From contig NC_092572.1 in NCBI RefSeq assembly GCF_037975245.1, positions 10,861,769-10,921,768 on the forward strand: a stretch of 60,000 bases of DNA. Direction: 5' to 3'. This document shows, piece after piece, positions 9,512 to 21,899 of this stretch (its first letter is position 1; each line of letters opens with the position of its first letter). The translations under genes were made by a program, and so were the position numbers. Source of the DNA: Apostichopus japonicus. Lineage: Eukaryota; Echinodermata; Holothuroidea; Aspidochirotida; Stichopodidae. The notes beneath the pieces were generated by a model. It did no database searches, had not been told where the DNA came from, and saw only the letters and a list, made by a program, of their open reading frames with translations.

Positions 9512-10893
9512 CATCTTTTGCATAAATGTAAAGTATTTTATGTCTGATATTGCAGATATTGTGGAAGACATGTGACCTGTCTTCCAATTAGCTAATTTTG
9601 AGGAAAATTTACAGTCTCAATTTTATAGTTTTATACATACTACGGCCTATTTTGGAACTAACCTATACAGTGTGTGTATGTACTTAATAGTATGCCAGCA
9701 CGCAGTCGCCGTCATACAAACCGAACGTTAGGCATGTGACTCGATAGTCACTACGCCACGGCAATGCAGAACGCGTGGTTGTTTCAGATCCAATGAAGTT
9801 TCTCACAAAATAAGCCCTAGCGCCTAAAAAATATGCAGTGAAATTACACATACGTGCTAAGTAATGCCTCTTTATTGAGATTGCTTGATAAATACTTCAA
9901 TACCTACTTCGATTCCGCAATTTGGTGATCATTTCGAATGTAATTTACCATTAGATTCAGCCATTTTGATAGGATTTGAAAATTAGCAGTTGATAGCCCT
10001 GATAACTGCCGGTGCGACCCGGCTAGATGTCACTGTTGAACTACGCACAGCGGACCAATCAACAAGAAGCGCGAGGGTTGAATTCGTTCAAGTGAATTAT
10101 CACCAGGCTCACTTACAGGAGGATCAGATATATACCTAAAGTATAAATGTTAAACAAAATAAAATCGGGGTTTTAGACGATTCGAATTCGCTGATGAACT
10201 TACAATTTTGTCTGTATTCTTTCCATATGAGACCACGACGTGCATACGACAGCAACCAAGATCGACGGCCCGGCCGCGAATTTTTTTCCCAAACTGAACT
10301 GACACTGAAATTATTTCCTCGATTCTGATTGGCTCTCAGCCAGCCAATAGGTTTCCGTATAAGTTTCCGTACGTATGGGCAAAGATATTTTTAGGTTATA
10401 AGGCTTTATATACAACACCTAATTATATTCCGGCCATTTGATTGGTTAATTGCTCGTCGATTGCATGCAAAATCCGCTCTATTGCACTCTACGAATTCAC
10501 TTCAGCAGCTTCTAAGGAAACCTGTTATTGATTGTGCACCTTCTTTTACCAGTGTTAGGTAATCTGCCTTAATATTCTGTAGTATGTTTTAGACCCACTC
10601 GATCTTTGTAATGTTATGGAATATGCATTCATATGTACGTGTGCAAACGATGCACTACATTGTATAATCTGCACCTGTATGTTAATGAGCTGTGTATTTG
10701 CATATTGATATATAAGTTAAAGCATGCCGTCTGCTCGTACCCCTGTCTCTCCATCTTCGAAGCACGTTGGAGCATGGAGGTAAAAACCATGGTTGGATTA
10801 ATTAGCTACAACATACAGTGAGTCCGCCGCTGGGAAGACAGGGTGCAAGCCACGAGACGGACGTGTAACAAAAAACGTCATTTCAGTTACATT
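9512..10893. other. Unassigned region with clustered CCAAT/ATTGG motifs
   Basis: No supported exon. CCAAT or ATTGG pentamers at about 10054, 10329, 10344 and 10441, with TATATAC near 10407, could form a promoter. A plausible ATG with a downstream donor (GAG|GTAAAA) lies at 10773. Nothing confirms a transcript. Confidence 0.25.
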
Positions 10894-11090
10894 CAGTTCG
10901 ACCGGACTTATATTTATTTCATCAGTGGAAGTTTGTCATGTACTAATTACGTTAAACAACAATACTGGCATAACATTAGTCTAGAAGTCAGTTCGACCGC
11001 ACTTACATTTATTTCATCATTGGAAGTTTGCCATATACTATAATTACGTTAAACAACAGTACTGGCATACCATCAGAATCTAGAAGTCAT
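10894..11090. repeat. 95-bp tandem duplication
   Basis: 10894-10988 and 10989-11090 are copies beginning CAGTTCGACCG and ending GAATCTAGAAGT, with small differences. Just upstream of the Ty3/gypsy remnant, but not evidently part of an LTR. Confidence 0.85.
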
Positions 11091-11698
11091 GCTATTTATT
11101 CCAATTAGTACTTGTGTTGTGCTGAGTGTATAACATCAGCCTAAAGAACAATCAACATTCCAGACCATTGCCTATGGTTTATATGCGAAGCAGGAGCACG
11201 TCCACGCATTATTACTAAATAAGATTTACAAACAGGCAACGATGTACCTTCTGTGAGGAGAGCGCAACATATTCCTTTAGCGGAATTGGCTACTACAGTT
11301 CTTGGCTCGTCATTGGAAGGTCTTCCAGTAAGGTGCAAACTTGTTTCCGGTCCAGTCTACTTGCTGTCGGAGTACAACCTCAACATTATTGGGTGCAGAG
11401 GGTGACCTGAACTGACGGAGTTCCCAACAGGTACTCTCCATGAACTAAGACGAGTTTGTATGACTATCGTAAAATTATTTCATGTACTATATTGTTGCAT
11501 ACCTGGTAAACAAACCTTGTGAGTGTTACGTAACATTAAGCCAAGCTCGTACAAGGTAGCCTAAGCTTGTAAGTATAGTAATGTATATTGTATAGTGCTA
11601 CTGCTAGTGTGCTGGGATTGTGAAATTCTTATCTAGTTATTCAAATACGTTGGTACCAAAATGGGGGATTCGTATGTTGTATCTCCACCAACATTTGA

Positions 11699-12403
11699 TT
11701 GGGGAACTCGAGTGACTTACCAACATCATTTCGAAATTTCAAAAAGCATTGTCGCCTAATGTTTGATGGCCCCATGGCACAATCTGCTAAATCAGGCAAG
11801 ATACAAGTCACATATGTACTATTGTGGTTGGGCCAGCACGGTATTAACATTTTTGATACATGGAATGTTACAGACACACAACGTGAAAGTTGTGATGAAA
11901 TTTCCAAGTTGTTTGAGAAACACTTTGAACCAAAGACAAATTATCGGCTAAGCAGGTTCCTACTTTAAAGATTCAGACAAATGCCTTCTGAAAATGTTGA
12001 TGAATTCATAACCTGCTGCCGAATCCAGGGTAGTAAATGTAAATTTAATCCAACTGAGCTTGAAATTAGACTGATTGAACAGCTAATAATTGTCACATCA
12101 CACAAGAAGGTGCAGCAAATTCTGTTAGGCAAAGATGAAACCTTAAAGTTGGATGATGCATTAGATGTAGCAAGAACCATTGAGGCTACAAGGACACATA
12201 TGGAAGCATTAAATGCACCCTCTATCTCTGTAGATAATGTGCACAAGGACCATACCAAAGTCCATCCTGGAAATACCCAGAAGTGTGTTAGGTGTGGACT
12301 AAATTATCCACACAGGTGGAAGTGTCCGGCCGAAGGGACAAATTGTAATTACTGTGGAAAGCCAAACCATTGGGAATCCATATGTAGACAAAAGAAAACG
12401 TAA
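11699..12403 (+). pseudogene. gag remnant with two CCHC zinc knuckles
   Basis: Two consecutive frames: 11699-11968 (capsid-like, ending in a stop) and 11981-12403 (capsid C-terminus plus nucleocapsid), separated by a frame change near 11965. The nucleocapsid part shows CVRCG with a downstream H and C, then a canonical CNYCGKPNHWESIC knuckle (CX2CX4HX4C). In living elements Gag packages RNA; here the break between frames makes it a pseudogene. Confidence 0.75.
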
Positions 12404-12619
12404 TGGAAAGGGTGATCATCCAAAAAGGGGAAGAGGCAGTTTTAAACCTTGTAAGCTCCAAGATGAGCGACATGTAAACGGTTTGACAAATGCACATGTA
12501 AACCAGAGTGATTCTCATGTAAACAGAGGTGCTGAAAACCTTTGTTTTGATTCAGTATATATATTTACAATATAAATGGTCCTCAGAAAATAGCTGATAA
12601 TCAAGCTGTTGCCAACCTG

Positions 12620-13480
12620 AACATAGTTATAGGTGATCAGCCAGCCACACTAAAGGCCAAAGTTGATACTGGTGCCAAAGGAAATGTTTCGCCTCTGCGT
12701 ATATTTAGACAAATGTATCCTCATTGTATTGATAAAAGTGGTAATCCACTGCCCAGATCCACTAAACCTATCGAAACCATGGTCATGGCTTACAATGATA
12801 GCATCATACGTCATTTCGGTACTCATACCTTAAAGTGCAAGTTTCATAATATAACCATAGAAACTGAATTTTATGTTGCTGATGTCAAAGGTCCAGCTAT
12901 TTTGGGATTAAACTCATCCCTATTATTGGAGTTAGTTACCTTGCATTGTGGTGTGTCTGTAAACACCACTAAAATTGACACTGCAGATGACTTAAGAAAG
13001 TTATACCCTGATAGATTTGAAGGGAACTACCATATTGTTATAAACACAGATGTTTCACCGCTAAGTCATGCTGCTAGATGTCCAATACAAATAATAGATG
13101 ATGTAAAGAAAAAGTTAGATGACATGGAGAAACTAGGTGTAATTGAATCTGTAACAGAGCCAACTGATTGGGTCTCTAGTGTAGTGTACTCCCAAAAAGC
13201 CAATGGGAAGTGGCGTGTATGCCTAGACCCCAAAGACTTAAACTCTGCCATTAAACGTACTTACCATAAAACTCCAACATTGGAGGAAATTACTCATAAG
13301 CTTGCACACAGTTCCGTATTCTCCAAATTGGATGCTAGACATGGGTATTGGTCTATCATGTTGGATAAAGAATCCAGTTTCCTAACCACTTTAATAGTCC
13401 TTTTGGACGGTATAGATTCAAAAGACTGCCATTCGGCTTGTCTTTTAGTCAGGACATATTCCAGGAAAAACCATATTCCA
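12620..13480 (+). pseudogene. pol remnant: protease and 5' reverse transcriptase
   Basis: A retroviral-type aspartic protease with its active-site DTG (codons 12665-12673) is followed by a linker and the first RT blocks (WRVCLDPKDLN, then FSKLDARHGYW). A one-base loss near 13391 shifts the frame. Homology continues in another frame until about 13475, so the catalytic YxDD box and everything downstream are missing. No RT activity is possible. Confidence 0.8.
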
Positions 13481-13570
13481 GACAAAACACCCGTTCTTAC
13501 TGCAGTGTTTTATTTGTGTCAAACTTTTGTTGTGCCGTACTCAACAATCACATATAAAATCAAATTCTAA

Positions 13571-14026
13571 GAAGAGATTAATGGGAACAGACTACAGTAG
13601 GTCTGTACACATACTCTGTTTTAATACTTCCTCCTCTCTGTACTTTTAAAATCAGACTGTAAGGAAAGATGAGACTATATGCACAGTGACCCATCAATTT
13701 AAAAAAAGAAAAAGTGAAGCTATCAATAATTATATTAAACTCGAGACGAGAGCTTTCTCAAGTTTGAACTAAACAATTAATAACTTACTTTTTATTAACT
13801 GACGCTCCATTCTACACAAACACAATAGTCAGTCGCTCAAATAGCTGTACTGATCATAGCATGTATACCTTGAATCAGCTGGTTCCTAGGGCTATTTAGT
13901 CTAACTGGTTGCTAGAGTCTAGCTGGTAGACGTACATAGGAAATGAGAGGTGTGGACAGTATTTTCCCTATTTTTTTTATATTTTTTTTTCATACTGATT
14001 ATGTTTTGCTTATAAATATTCATTAG
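13571..14026. other. Spacer between retroelement and NDUFS2 exons
   Basis: No upstream NDUFS2 exon (presequence or N-terminal region) is recognisable here or as far back as 7600. The only landmark is the T-rich tract and acceptor ATTCATTAG leading into the exon at 14027. Confidence 0.5.
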
Positions 14027-17000
14027 ATCGAGATCCTATCCCAGAGAAAGATGTCGCCAACTTGATCATCAATTTTGGCCCTCAGCATCCAGCAGCCCAC
14101 GGTGTCCTTCGTCTTGTAATGGAACTCAGTGGAGAGGTTTGTACTTAACAAACAATGATAGTACTAGTATCATATATCTAAGGATGTAGCCTTGTAACCT
14201 TTATACATGCACAAATTATGTCTTTAATCGTTAGTCCCTATAATGTACGATCAATAGGTCAAATTTATGTTAAGAAAACCTAAACAAGCAATACTGTATG
14301 TATAGTACATTATTGATCAGTTATGTCAATGATCAAACTGAACAAACATAATGAGGGCAACATTCCACTGTGTCCATAAGTCCTTATTACAGTATTATCT
14401 TCATGGCAACTGAAATTGTTTTCAGTGCACACTCAGTGAAGGTTTCATCTTTGTAGCACCCTGGGTGATTTTACGTTAGCAGGATGCAGTAGTCCTATAA
14501 GTATTGGTATAGTAATAGTAGGTCATATCTGCACTGGTTTATCAACTCTTTCCTACATATTCAAGGCTTATTTTTTAAAAAGGAAATATAATTCAATTAC
14601 CAGATAGATTTGTAGTTTTTGATAAAGTTTAATGGTGGAAACCACTAGAATGCACGCATCGATATCGGCAATAATCAATGCCTCTAGTGTTGCTTATGTT
14701 CGGTAAATGAGTCTGTACACCTCTTCATCATTTTCTCTTTCATATTTAGACTGTCATTGGTTGCGATCCTCACATTGGGCTCCTTCACCGCGGTACAGAG
14801 AAACTAATCAAATACAAGACTTACCTCCAGGCAATGCCCTATTTCGATAGGTTGGACTACATGTCTATGATGTGCAATGAGCAAGCCTTTTCATTGGCTA
14901 TTGAAAAAATGCTAAATATTGAGATACCTGAAAGAGACAAATGAATAAGAGGTATGCCAGGGGTATAGTGTAGTTGCTTGTAATAATTGACACATTGACA
15001 GGGCCTAATGTAAAGCCACAGCATGGAAATTAAATTGATGTGTTGTACTTCATTAACACTGCTGTACTCTCCAAACGTCAACCTTCCCTTAGGAATTTCA
15101 GAATCTTTGCTTATTCTTATACAATTTCAGTAACCAATAATTTCTCTTAAAGCCCTGAGTGAGCTGTCTCAACTTTTTTCCACTCACTACAACCTTGCCA
15201 TGTATATCTGTATACTCCCCTCGTGGTCTCCAATGAACTGTTAAACAATTCTTTGAAGAGATATTTCAAGGTAGCTTATAATCTTTCATTTTAAACCAAT
15301 ATTTTCATAGTTTTGTGCAATGCAATATAATGAAGCATTCAGTGGACACTGTATGGAGTATGCATGCTATGCACATCAAGAGTTGTCTCTGTCACTTTGG
15401 TTATTCTTGAAACAGAATTCCTTGATTTCCTATAGATTGGTAAGTTTCAGATTATGAAACATTAAAAGTGCCTGATGTCTGTTGCAAAGTAGGTAGAGTC
15501 TGTGGCATTGTTGTCAGAAGAGATTATGCGGTTATTCCCCAAGACGAACATCAAGGGATATATTCCAACACTTTTCAAATAGGTAGGTTGAGGAGATCTC
15601 GTCAATGTTATTTATATAAACCTAGGACTGTTTTCATTCTCGGTAAGTTATTATTGGTCATGAATATCAGTTGATTGTATGCAAACTTCTTTGCAATCAT
15701 GTGGAAAGGATTTATGGTAGCACGCTTTAAATAATTTCTCAAACAGCATTAAAGGATCAGTAATAAACTATAGAAAGGATACACATTTTTTACCCAATTT
15801 TGATATGTTTTCAATTTCGACAGTACTAATGGCAGAGATGAGCTGATCATATGGTGGCTGTGGGGTGCCATGCTCTTGATGTTGGTCATTGACCCCATTC
15901 TTTTGGCTCTTTGAGGAACGTGAAAAGGTAATTAGATACTTTTCTCAACGTTTGCCAATTAATTTTATGAATAAGTAAATGGTTATTCCAAGTCAAAGGA
16001 AAATATGTTGAAGTATGTTTTATGAAGTTTCCAAAAAACTATCTTCCTTCGTTGAAGTTTTTCTATCCTTAATGTAATTTAAATTAATTTAACCTAACCT
16101 GAAGTCTTGAATTCGAAAAATCAGTTCCAATATTTTGCATTGTTTGTTTATAAAACTACTTATTACTGTTGTGTTTGTCATTATTAGATTGATGTGGGTG
16201 TGTCGAGGGAAAGATTGCGAACAGAAATAGGGTTTGAAAATTGCTGATAATTTGCAAAATAGGTTTGGATATTTATTGTGACCTTTGTATTGATAATTGT
16301 TGCACACATGATTATCGTATATTAATTGCAATGATGTCATCAAATGCATTCCAATTACAACAGATTAATGGTTCTACAGTGGGATACCAATTCCCAACTG
16401 TTAAACTGTTTCCTTGCCTATGATTGTGTAGCCCTTTGGCCACATCTCTTTGTTCTGGGTAATCAGCAAAGGATAAGTACACTAAACGATTTGATACTAC
16501 GGCTTCGTATGAGTATTCAAGTATGCTCAATCAAAGCATCTCTCATCCCAGGTACCCAACAGGTTCTCCCAATATACAATAAAGGGTCATAATTAATGCA
16601 TCAACTTTCCAAACATAAACACAAGTATTATATTAAATGGTTACACAAAAAGAATGTTTTAAAATAGTTATACACAAGAATATGTAAAATTAAAATTATG
16701 GGGGTATGTGATTTTATACTCTCTTCATATTGTATTTCATATTACTCCTTTTTGTCTAACATAAATATACATCCTTGTCACAGCTTACTGTATGAACAAT
16801 GTCTACTCTCTACTTGAAACACTCTGTAACAAATGGAGACTAATGTGTACGAATGTATAATACTTGATTAGGTCTTGCATTGAAACTTCCACATCTGTAA
16901 AATAGACATGTATGTGTAACAAGTTCCTGCAGAATCTAAAGGATGATAGATTAATCATTCTGCATGCAACTAAAGGTCAAGCCAACCCTCTTGCTTTGCC

Positions 17001-20000
17001 CTACCACAGTGAAGCACATCACTGCAGCAGTACCTATGGTAGCAAGAACACAGTGCACTAGCAGTATGTGTAGCATTATGGACTATGACAGTAGTTCACA
17101 TGCCTTTTTTTCCTGTTATTTCACTATTTTGTGAACTGCTCCATTCCGTAATATCAAAATGCAATAATACCATGTGACTATTTTTAATTATCAATTTGTT
17201 TTTACTGTAACCATTTTCTATAGTTGTTTGAACTCTCTGAGAGAGTTAGTGGAGCAAGGATGCACACTGCCTACATTCGTCCAGGAGGGGTCTCACAGGT
17301 GAGTCTGGTATTTCTCGTAGCACAATTTGCATGTTCCTGAGCAGCTCTGCTGTGCAAGACCAGTATTGTCATTATTTTGAGATGATGTCATCAACTCTTT
17401 GGTGCTGCTCACCTGCAGGTTTGCACACATAAATTTCCGGCCAATCTGTGTTGAGTGGCACCATCGTTTAACTTTCCACGCAATGTTTTTAAACCAGTCA
17501 GAAGCTTCACATGATACCAGGATCCTGGCCACTGCATTGCAATCATGATTGTTACTAGTGTCAATACTTCTGGGGTCACAAACCCCAGAGCGCTGGTTCT
17601 TTGCCCTCATCACTTCTGCACAGACTGGCGAGAGTCTCATCACTTCTGCACAGACTAGCGAGAGTCTGGCTGCCGAAGTGCTGTAGTTCTATAACTAGCT
17701 ATTTGATAGCAACCTTGATGACTGTCATTTACTTACATTTAATGTCTTTTTGAATCAACACAGTTTGCCACCCCTTATGAGATGTGGATGTGTGTTGGGT
17801 CAGCTTTATTACCTCCCCAAGGGCAAACAAGATCCTGATCCCCTTGCTTTATCATATGTAAGGCCAGCAAGTGAGAGTTACTGTCACTAAACTCATACAT
17901 TCTGTTTAATATAATTCATATAAGCTTGTACAATTGAGACTGCTTTTTGAGTTGCTTTTGATTTCATTCCTACAGGATCTTCCTCTTGGGTACATGGATG
18001 ATGTATATGACTGGGTCAAAAGGTTCTCCCTAAGGATAGATGAACTTGAAGAAATGTTAACATCAAACAGAATCTGGAAGGACAGGACCGTTGGCATTGG
18101 TGTTATAACAGAAGAAGAGGCACTCAATTACGGCTTCAGGTTAGAAGATGTTATTAATAGTTGTTACGTCAGGTTCTAAGAGAGTATCGTAATATAATTA
18201 AAACATATATTAAATAAGAGGGGATTTAACGGCAACATTTCTGAAAGCAGATTCATAGAGTGATTTTCATCAAGTGTTGTACTATTGTTTCATACAGAAA
18301 ATAAGGAAGACAGGTATCATGCCTAGACTGGTTTCTATTCAAAATATTTAAATATTAAAATAATAAAGAATAGACCATGGAAATGAAGATAATTGTTTTG
18401 TTAACACACCTAATAAATTGTAGGAGTGAAACAGTGCAGGCATTCAGTGAATATTAGTTTTAGTTCTTACTTTAGGATAATGGGCATTATGATGGAAGTA
18501 CACGTTACAATGTCATATTAAAATGACCTGTTATATCTCGCTTTCTTTTTGCTCCAAAGTGGAGTTCTCCTGCGTATATCCGGAGTCAAGTGGGACCTGA
18601 GGAAGGTACAGCCCTACGATGCTTGCAAGCAATGTGATTTTGACGTCCCGATCGGATCCAATGGAGATACATATGACAGGTATGAGATGTATCATAATAA
18701 GTTCTTTGTGTTCATCAAAACCTGTCATAAAACTGAAGGATTCATAAGGTGCAATCAAAAGGGATTATCACGTATCCAAGGATTGATCTTGCCTCTAGAC
18801 GAGAGAGATTACATGTGTCATACGAACTGATCATCAATTGGCATTCCAAGAAAGGAACTTCAGACCCGGCAGCATGTGCATATAGTTTTTATTGGTCGGT
18901 TCCCAGATTAAGCCTTTCCAAATTTTAAGGAGATGCCATGTCAAGTTTTGGTGAGAGCTCCCTCTAAGTGTTACTTTTCTTTTCTCAGCCATTCAGGGAA
19001 TAATTTCACCACTATGGCATTGCAAAATGCAGTTATGGAAAATGACCCACTAGCGATATGAGTCCAAAGATGTGTAGTAGGGTGTCATAGTATCTTATTA
19101 AGGACAAAGTTCAGAGCTTTCGATACTGGTTCACAAAGATTGTATGGTAAATGATAAAATAATGTCAGTATGAGTTTGTATTATCCATACCTGAAAAACC
19201 TGTATTGATTATTGTCAGCAGAGCCATATAACATTGGCATTCTGATTTATGACAGATTATGTTTCTATCGATATTAAGGATAAATAAGAAGTTGCAGTTT
19301 GAAACTATGTTAATACTTTCCCTGTACATTCTTACAAGTGTTTAGATATTTTAAAAATTGTAGTACGTATGTTTCTAAGAAAACTTTTCTACTTTAAAGA
19401 GAAACTGTCTCGAGAATTTTTTATATCCTCCATTTATTTATTAAAGCTGTTGAAATAAAATGTTCAACTTCTGCAAAATCAAACACAATTTTGCAATATC
19501 CTGTTAACCTGGGAATTTCAGGTCTATTCTTTTCACTGTTACTGGATTGTTCCACCTATTTTAACTGTTTCTTGTGACTTCAATATTTGCGCCACTAATC
19601 AAAAGTGAAAGCTCATTTTGTATTTTAAAGTTAAAAAGAATATATTTCACTGCAGTGCACTCCAATTTGCCCCTGAGCCTAAATAGTTGGTATCATATTA
19701 CCATCCCCCCCAACTTCTGACCAGACTTTGGTAGCAATGACCACTTCCTCTCTTTTACTGAATCTATCATTTCGAAGACCTTTACATGTTGATATCTCTG
19801 GACTACATGAAAGTCACCGACATCGTCTCCGAAGCATGGAAATTTTGTGGTCAAAATAAAGTAAAACTGTTAGCAAACTCCTTATCCACTAGAGAGCCTG
19901 TGTAGGAGAATGTGTAAAAGTGGTGTTGTGGTGTAAGAGGAATTACAAAACCTAAGTTTAATGTCTACAAATGCACTGATAGCCCCCCGTGTTATATGTT

Positions 20001-20750
20001 GTTTCATTTCCTCACAGATACCTTTGCAGAGTTGAAGAGATGAGGCAGAGTCTGAGGATATGTCTCCAGGCACTGAACAACATGCCAGAGGGAGAGGTTA
20101 AAATAGATGATAACAAGATTGTACCACCAAAGAGGGGCGAGATGAAAGTGAGTGCATTAACCTAGTAGACTTTGTGTGGAGTCCCTAACCTTTCAAGACG
20201 CTTTTTCAAGTTAATTCCAACAACAGAAAAGCCTTGAAAAATCAACAGTGAATTTAGAGAAAACTTTGATTCTGTAGCTAAGGCCTAAAGTACATGTATA
20301 CTGTGTGAAATATTGATTGTACAATAGAAATATTGGTTTGTAGCTATAACAAGACCTACACTTCACTTCACTGATAATAGATTTTTGCAATTTGAACATA
20401 AAACGCAGCTTTAGTTTCGATTGCAAGGAAAAAGATGAGCAAAGACGACGTGATCAGTCCATTAGGGTCTGTAGTTGATTATAGTTCATGGGATGGAAAT
20501 GAAAACCTGGAAGTTATTACAGGGGAAACAAAGGAAACAAAATGACAGGAGTGAAGTGAGCTTAGCATTCTAAAGTGTTTCATCTGTAAGGAAATATTGC
20601 TCGCAGTAGCGTAATGTTACGTTTGTATTTTCACTTTTGTTTTCTCTAACATAGGATTCTATGGAAGCTTTGATTTACCATTTCAAACTATTCACAGAGG
20701 GCTTCCAGGTGCCACCTGGTGCAACTTACACAGCTATCGAAGCACCTAAG
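14027..20750 (+). pseudogene. NDUFS2: NDUFS2 (complex I 49-kDa subunit), unprocessed pseudogene
   Basis: Eight exons with GT/AG borders and matching phases: 14027-14136, 14750-14951, 15824-15927, 17224-17298, 17976-18139, 18560-18679, 20018-20147, 20655-20750. Diagnostic peptides are [65 protein letters not shown] and [14 protein letters not shown]. In a living gene this mitochondrial subunit lines the quinone site of NADH dehydrogenase. Here the conserved W of the AQWIR motif is TGA (14942-14944). Exon 3 has a deletion creating TGA at 15844-15846 and a second indel about 60 bp later that restores frame. The N-terminal exons and the last ~48 codons (GEFGVYLVSDG in orthologs) are absent. Exons 4-8 are open, so decay is recent. 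Introns show it is a DNA-level duplicate, not a retrocopy. Confidence 0.88.
17606..17665. repeat. 30-bp tandem duplication in an NDUFS2 intron
   Basis: CTCATCACTTCTGCACAGAC and ten more bases, repeated at 17636 with one visible substitution. It lies inside a minus-strand open frame (17293-17643) of 116 codons that I do not recognise and regard as chance. Confidence 0.85.
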
Positions 20751-21040
20751 GTATTATACTGATTTATCTCTTTGAGTGTATGTTGCAACATGAAGGTTTT
20801 GTAAAATGAACCAAACATATACACAGTATGAGGTATTGGGATCTTTCTTACACAGTTATTGAGTCACCTAAGGTATTAAACTGTTGTATCTCTTTGAGTA
20901 TAGTTGCAACATGAAGGTTTGGTAAAATGAATTAGACATATACATTTTTTTGGTCATGGGATCTTTCTTACACAGTTATTGAGTCACCTAAGGTATTATA
21001 CTGATTTATCTCTTTGAGTTTATGTTGCAACATGAAGTGA
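20725..21040 (+). repeat. Triplicated NDUFS2 exon-8 end with splice donor (~121 bp)
   Basis: The last 25 bases of exon 8 (CTTACACAGCTATCGAAGCA onward), its donor and about 95 bases of intron are repeated starting at about 20848 and 20968, the third copy being shorter. Each copy keeps CACCTAAG|GTATTA. Confidence 0.85.
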
Positions 21041-21151
21041 TGTATTGGTTGGGAGATTGATATTGTATGAAAGCTTGTTTTACCAGTTACCAGTTGAGCT
21101 TCTTAGTTCACGTATAAAATTCACCTATAGTGCTTTTTATCTAAGAAATGT

Positions 21152-21295
21152 CATGTATTAAAGCTTGGTGCATACACTTCATCCTGGTTGTGTCAGGGAC
21201 ATGTATTGAAGCTTGGTGCATACACTTCATCCTGGTTGTGTCAGGGACATGTATTGAAGCTTGGTGCACACACTTCATCCTGGTTGTCTTTCCTG
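21152..21295. repeat. 48-bp tandem repeat, 3 copies
   Basis: Units 21152-21199, 21200-21247 and 21248-21295 start CATGTATT(A/G)AAGCTTGGTG. The open frame across them exists because 48 is a multiple of three; it is not a gene. Confidence 0.9.
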
Positions 21296-21899
21296 AGAAG
21301 GTTTCCATTTCTAAGGAAATGACCCCTTCAAACAGTTGATGCTCTGACTGATGCTCTCATACACTACAGACACAGAATCATCCGCAACCTTCATAAGTGC
21401 TGCACATCTTACGTATATCGTTTTGGTAATATTTCCAGTTCTGTACCAATTAGATAGCATTGCTGGTCTGGTATCATTTACACAACAAAGATAAATTACA
21501 CATAAGTAAATAGGTATGGTACACTTACCAAACTGATCACAACTATATATCTAAATTATATTTGCTAAAGGCACATGTATACAGGGGGTGGGGGTTCATT
21601 TGAACCACCCCAGAGAGCCCAATGAGCCCTCTTTTTTGCCAATAATCACAAACCAATACAGTCCCACATACACAAGCTAATTGTGTAAAAAATTAAAAAC
21701 GTGCACCAAATGCATATTTGTGTTAAAGCACACTCTTCAATATTATGTCCAGGAACTATTTTGATATTTTCTTTTGATCACTTCCACAAGGCAGTGCTAA
21801 GATTCACTTTGAAAACATTCTCCCATACCCCCCTTTCAAAAATATCCCATATACGCCACAGGTTAAATGAGAGATGTTTTTCTTTGTTATAACTATTAG

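Larger units (their letters stand above)
11641..13480 (+). mobile_element. Degenerate Ty3/gypsy retrotransposon fragment
   Basis: Gag, nucleocapsid zinc knuckles, aspartic protease and the beginning of reverse transcriptase appear in the Ty3/gypsy order. They are interrupted by frame changes and cut off inside RT. No LTR pair, RNase H or integrase is found, so this is a 3'-truncated dead copy. The motif TTGGTACCAAAATGGGG at 11649 might be a primer-binding site, which would place the end of a lost 5' LTR nearby; this is weak. Confidence 0.8.

Noticed and set aside
10300-10830. Promoter and first exon from CCAAT cluster and ATG
   Set aside because: Motifs are short and common, and no downstream exon in phase could be identified. 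Kept only as a low-confidence note.
11091-11640. 5' LTR of the Ty3/gypsy element
   Set aside because: No second LTR copy in the window to compare; the primer-binding site guess alone is not enough.
17293-17643. 116-codon minus-strand frame in an NDUFS2 intron
   Set aside because: No recognisable domain. It contains a 30-bp tandem duplication and lies in an intron of a plus-strand pseudogene.
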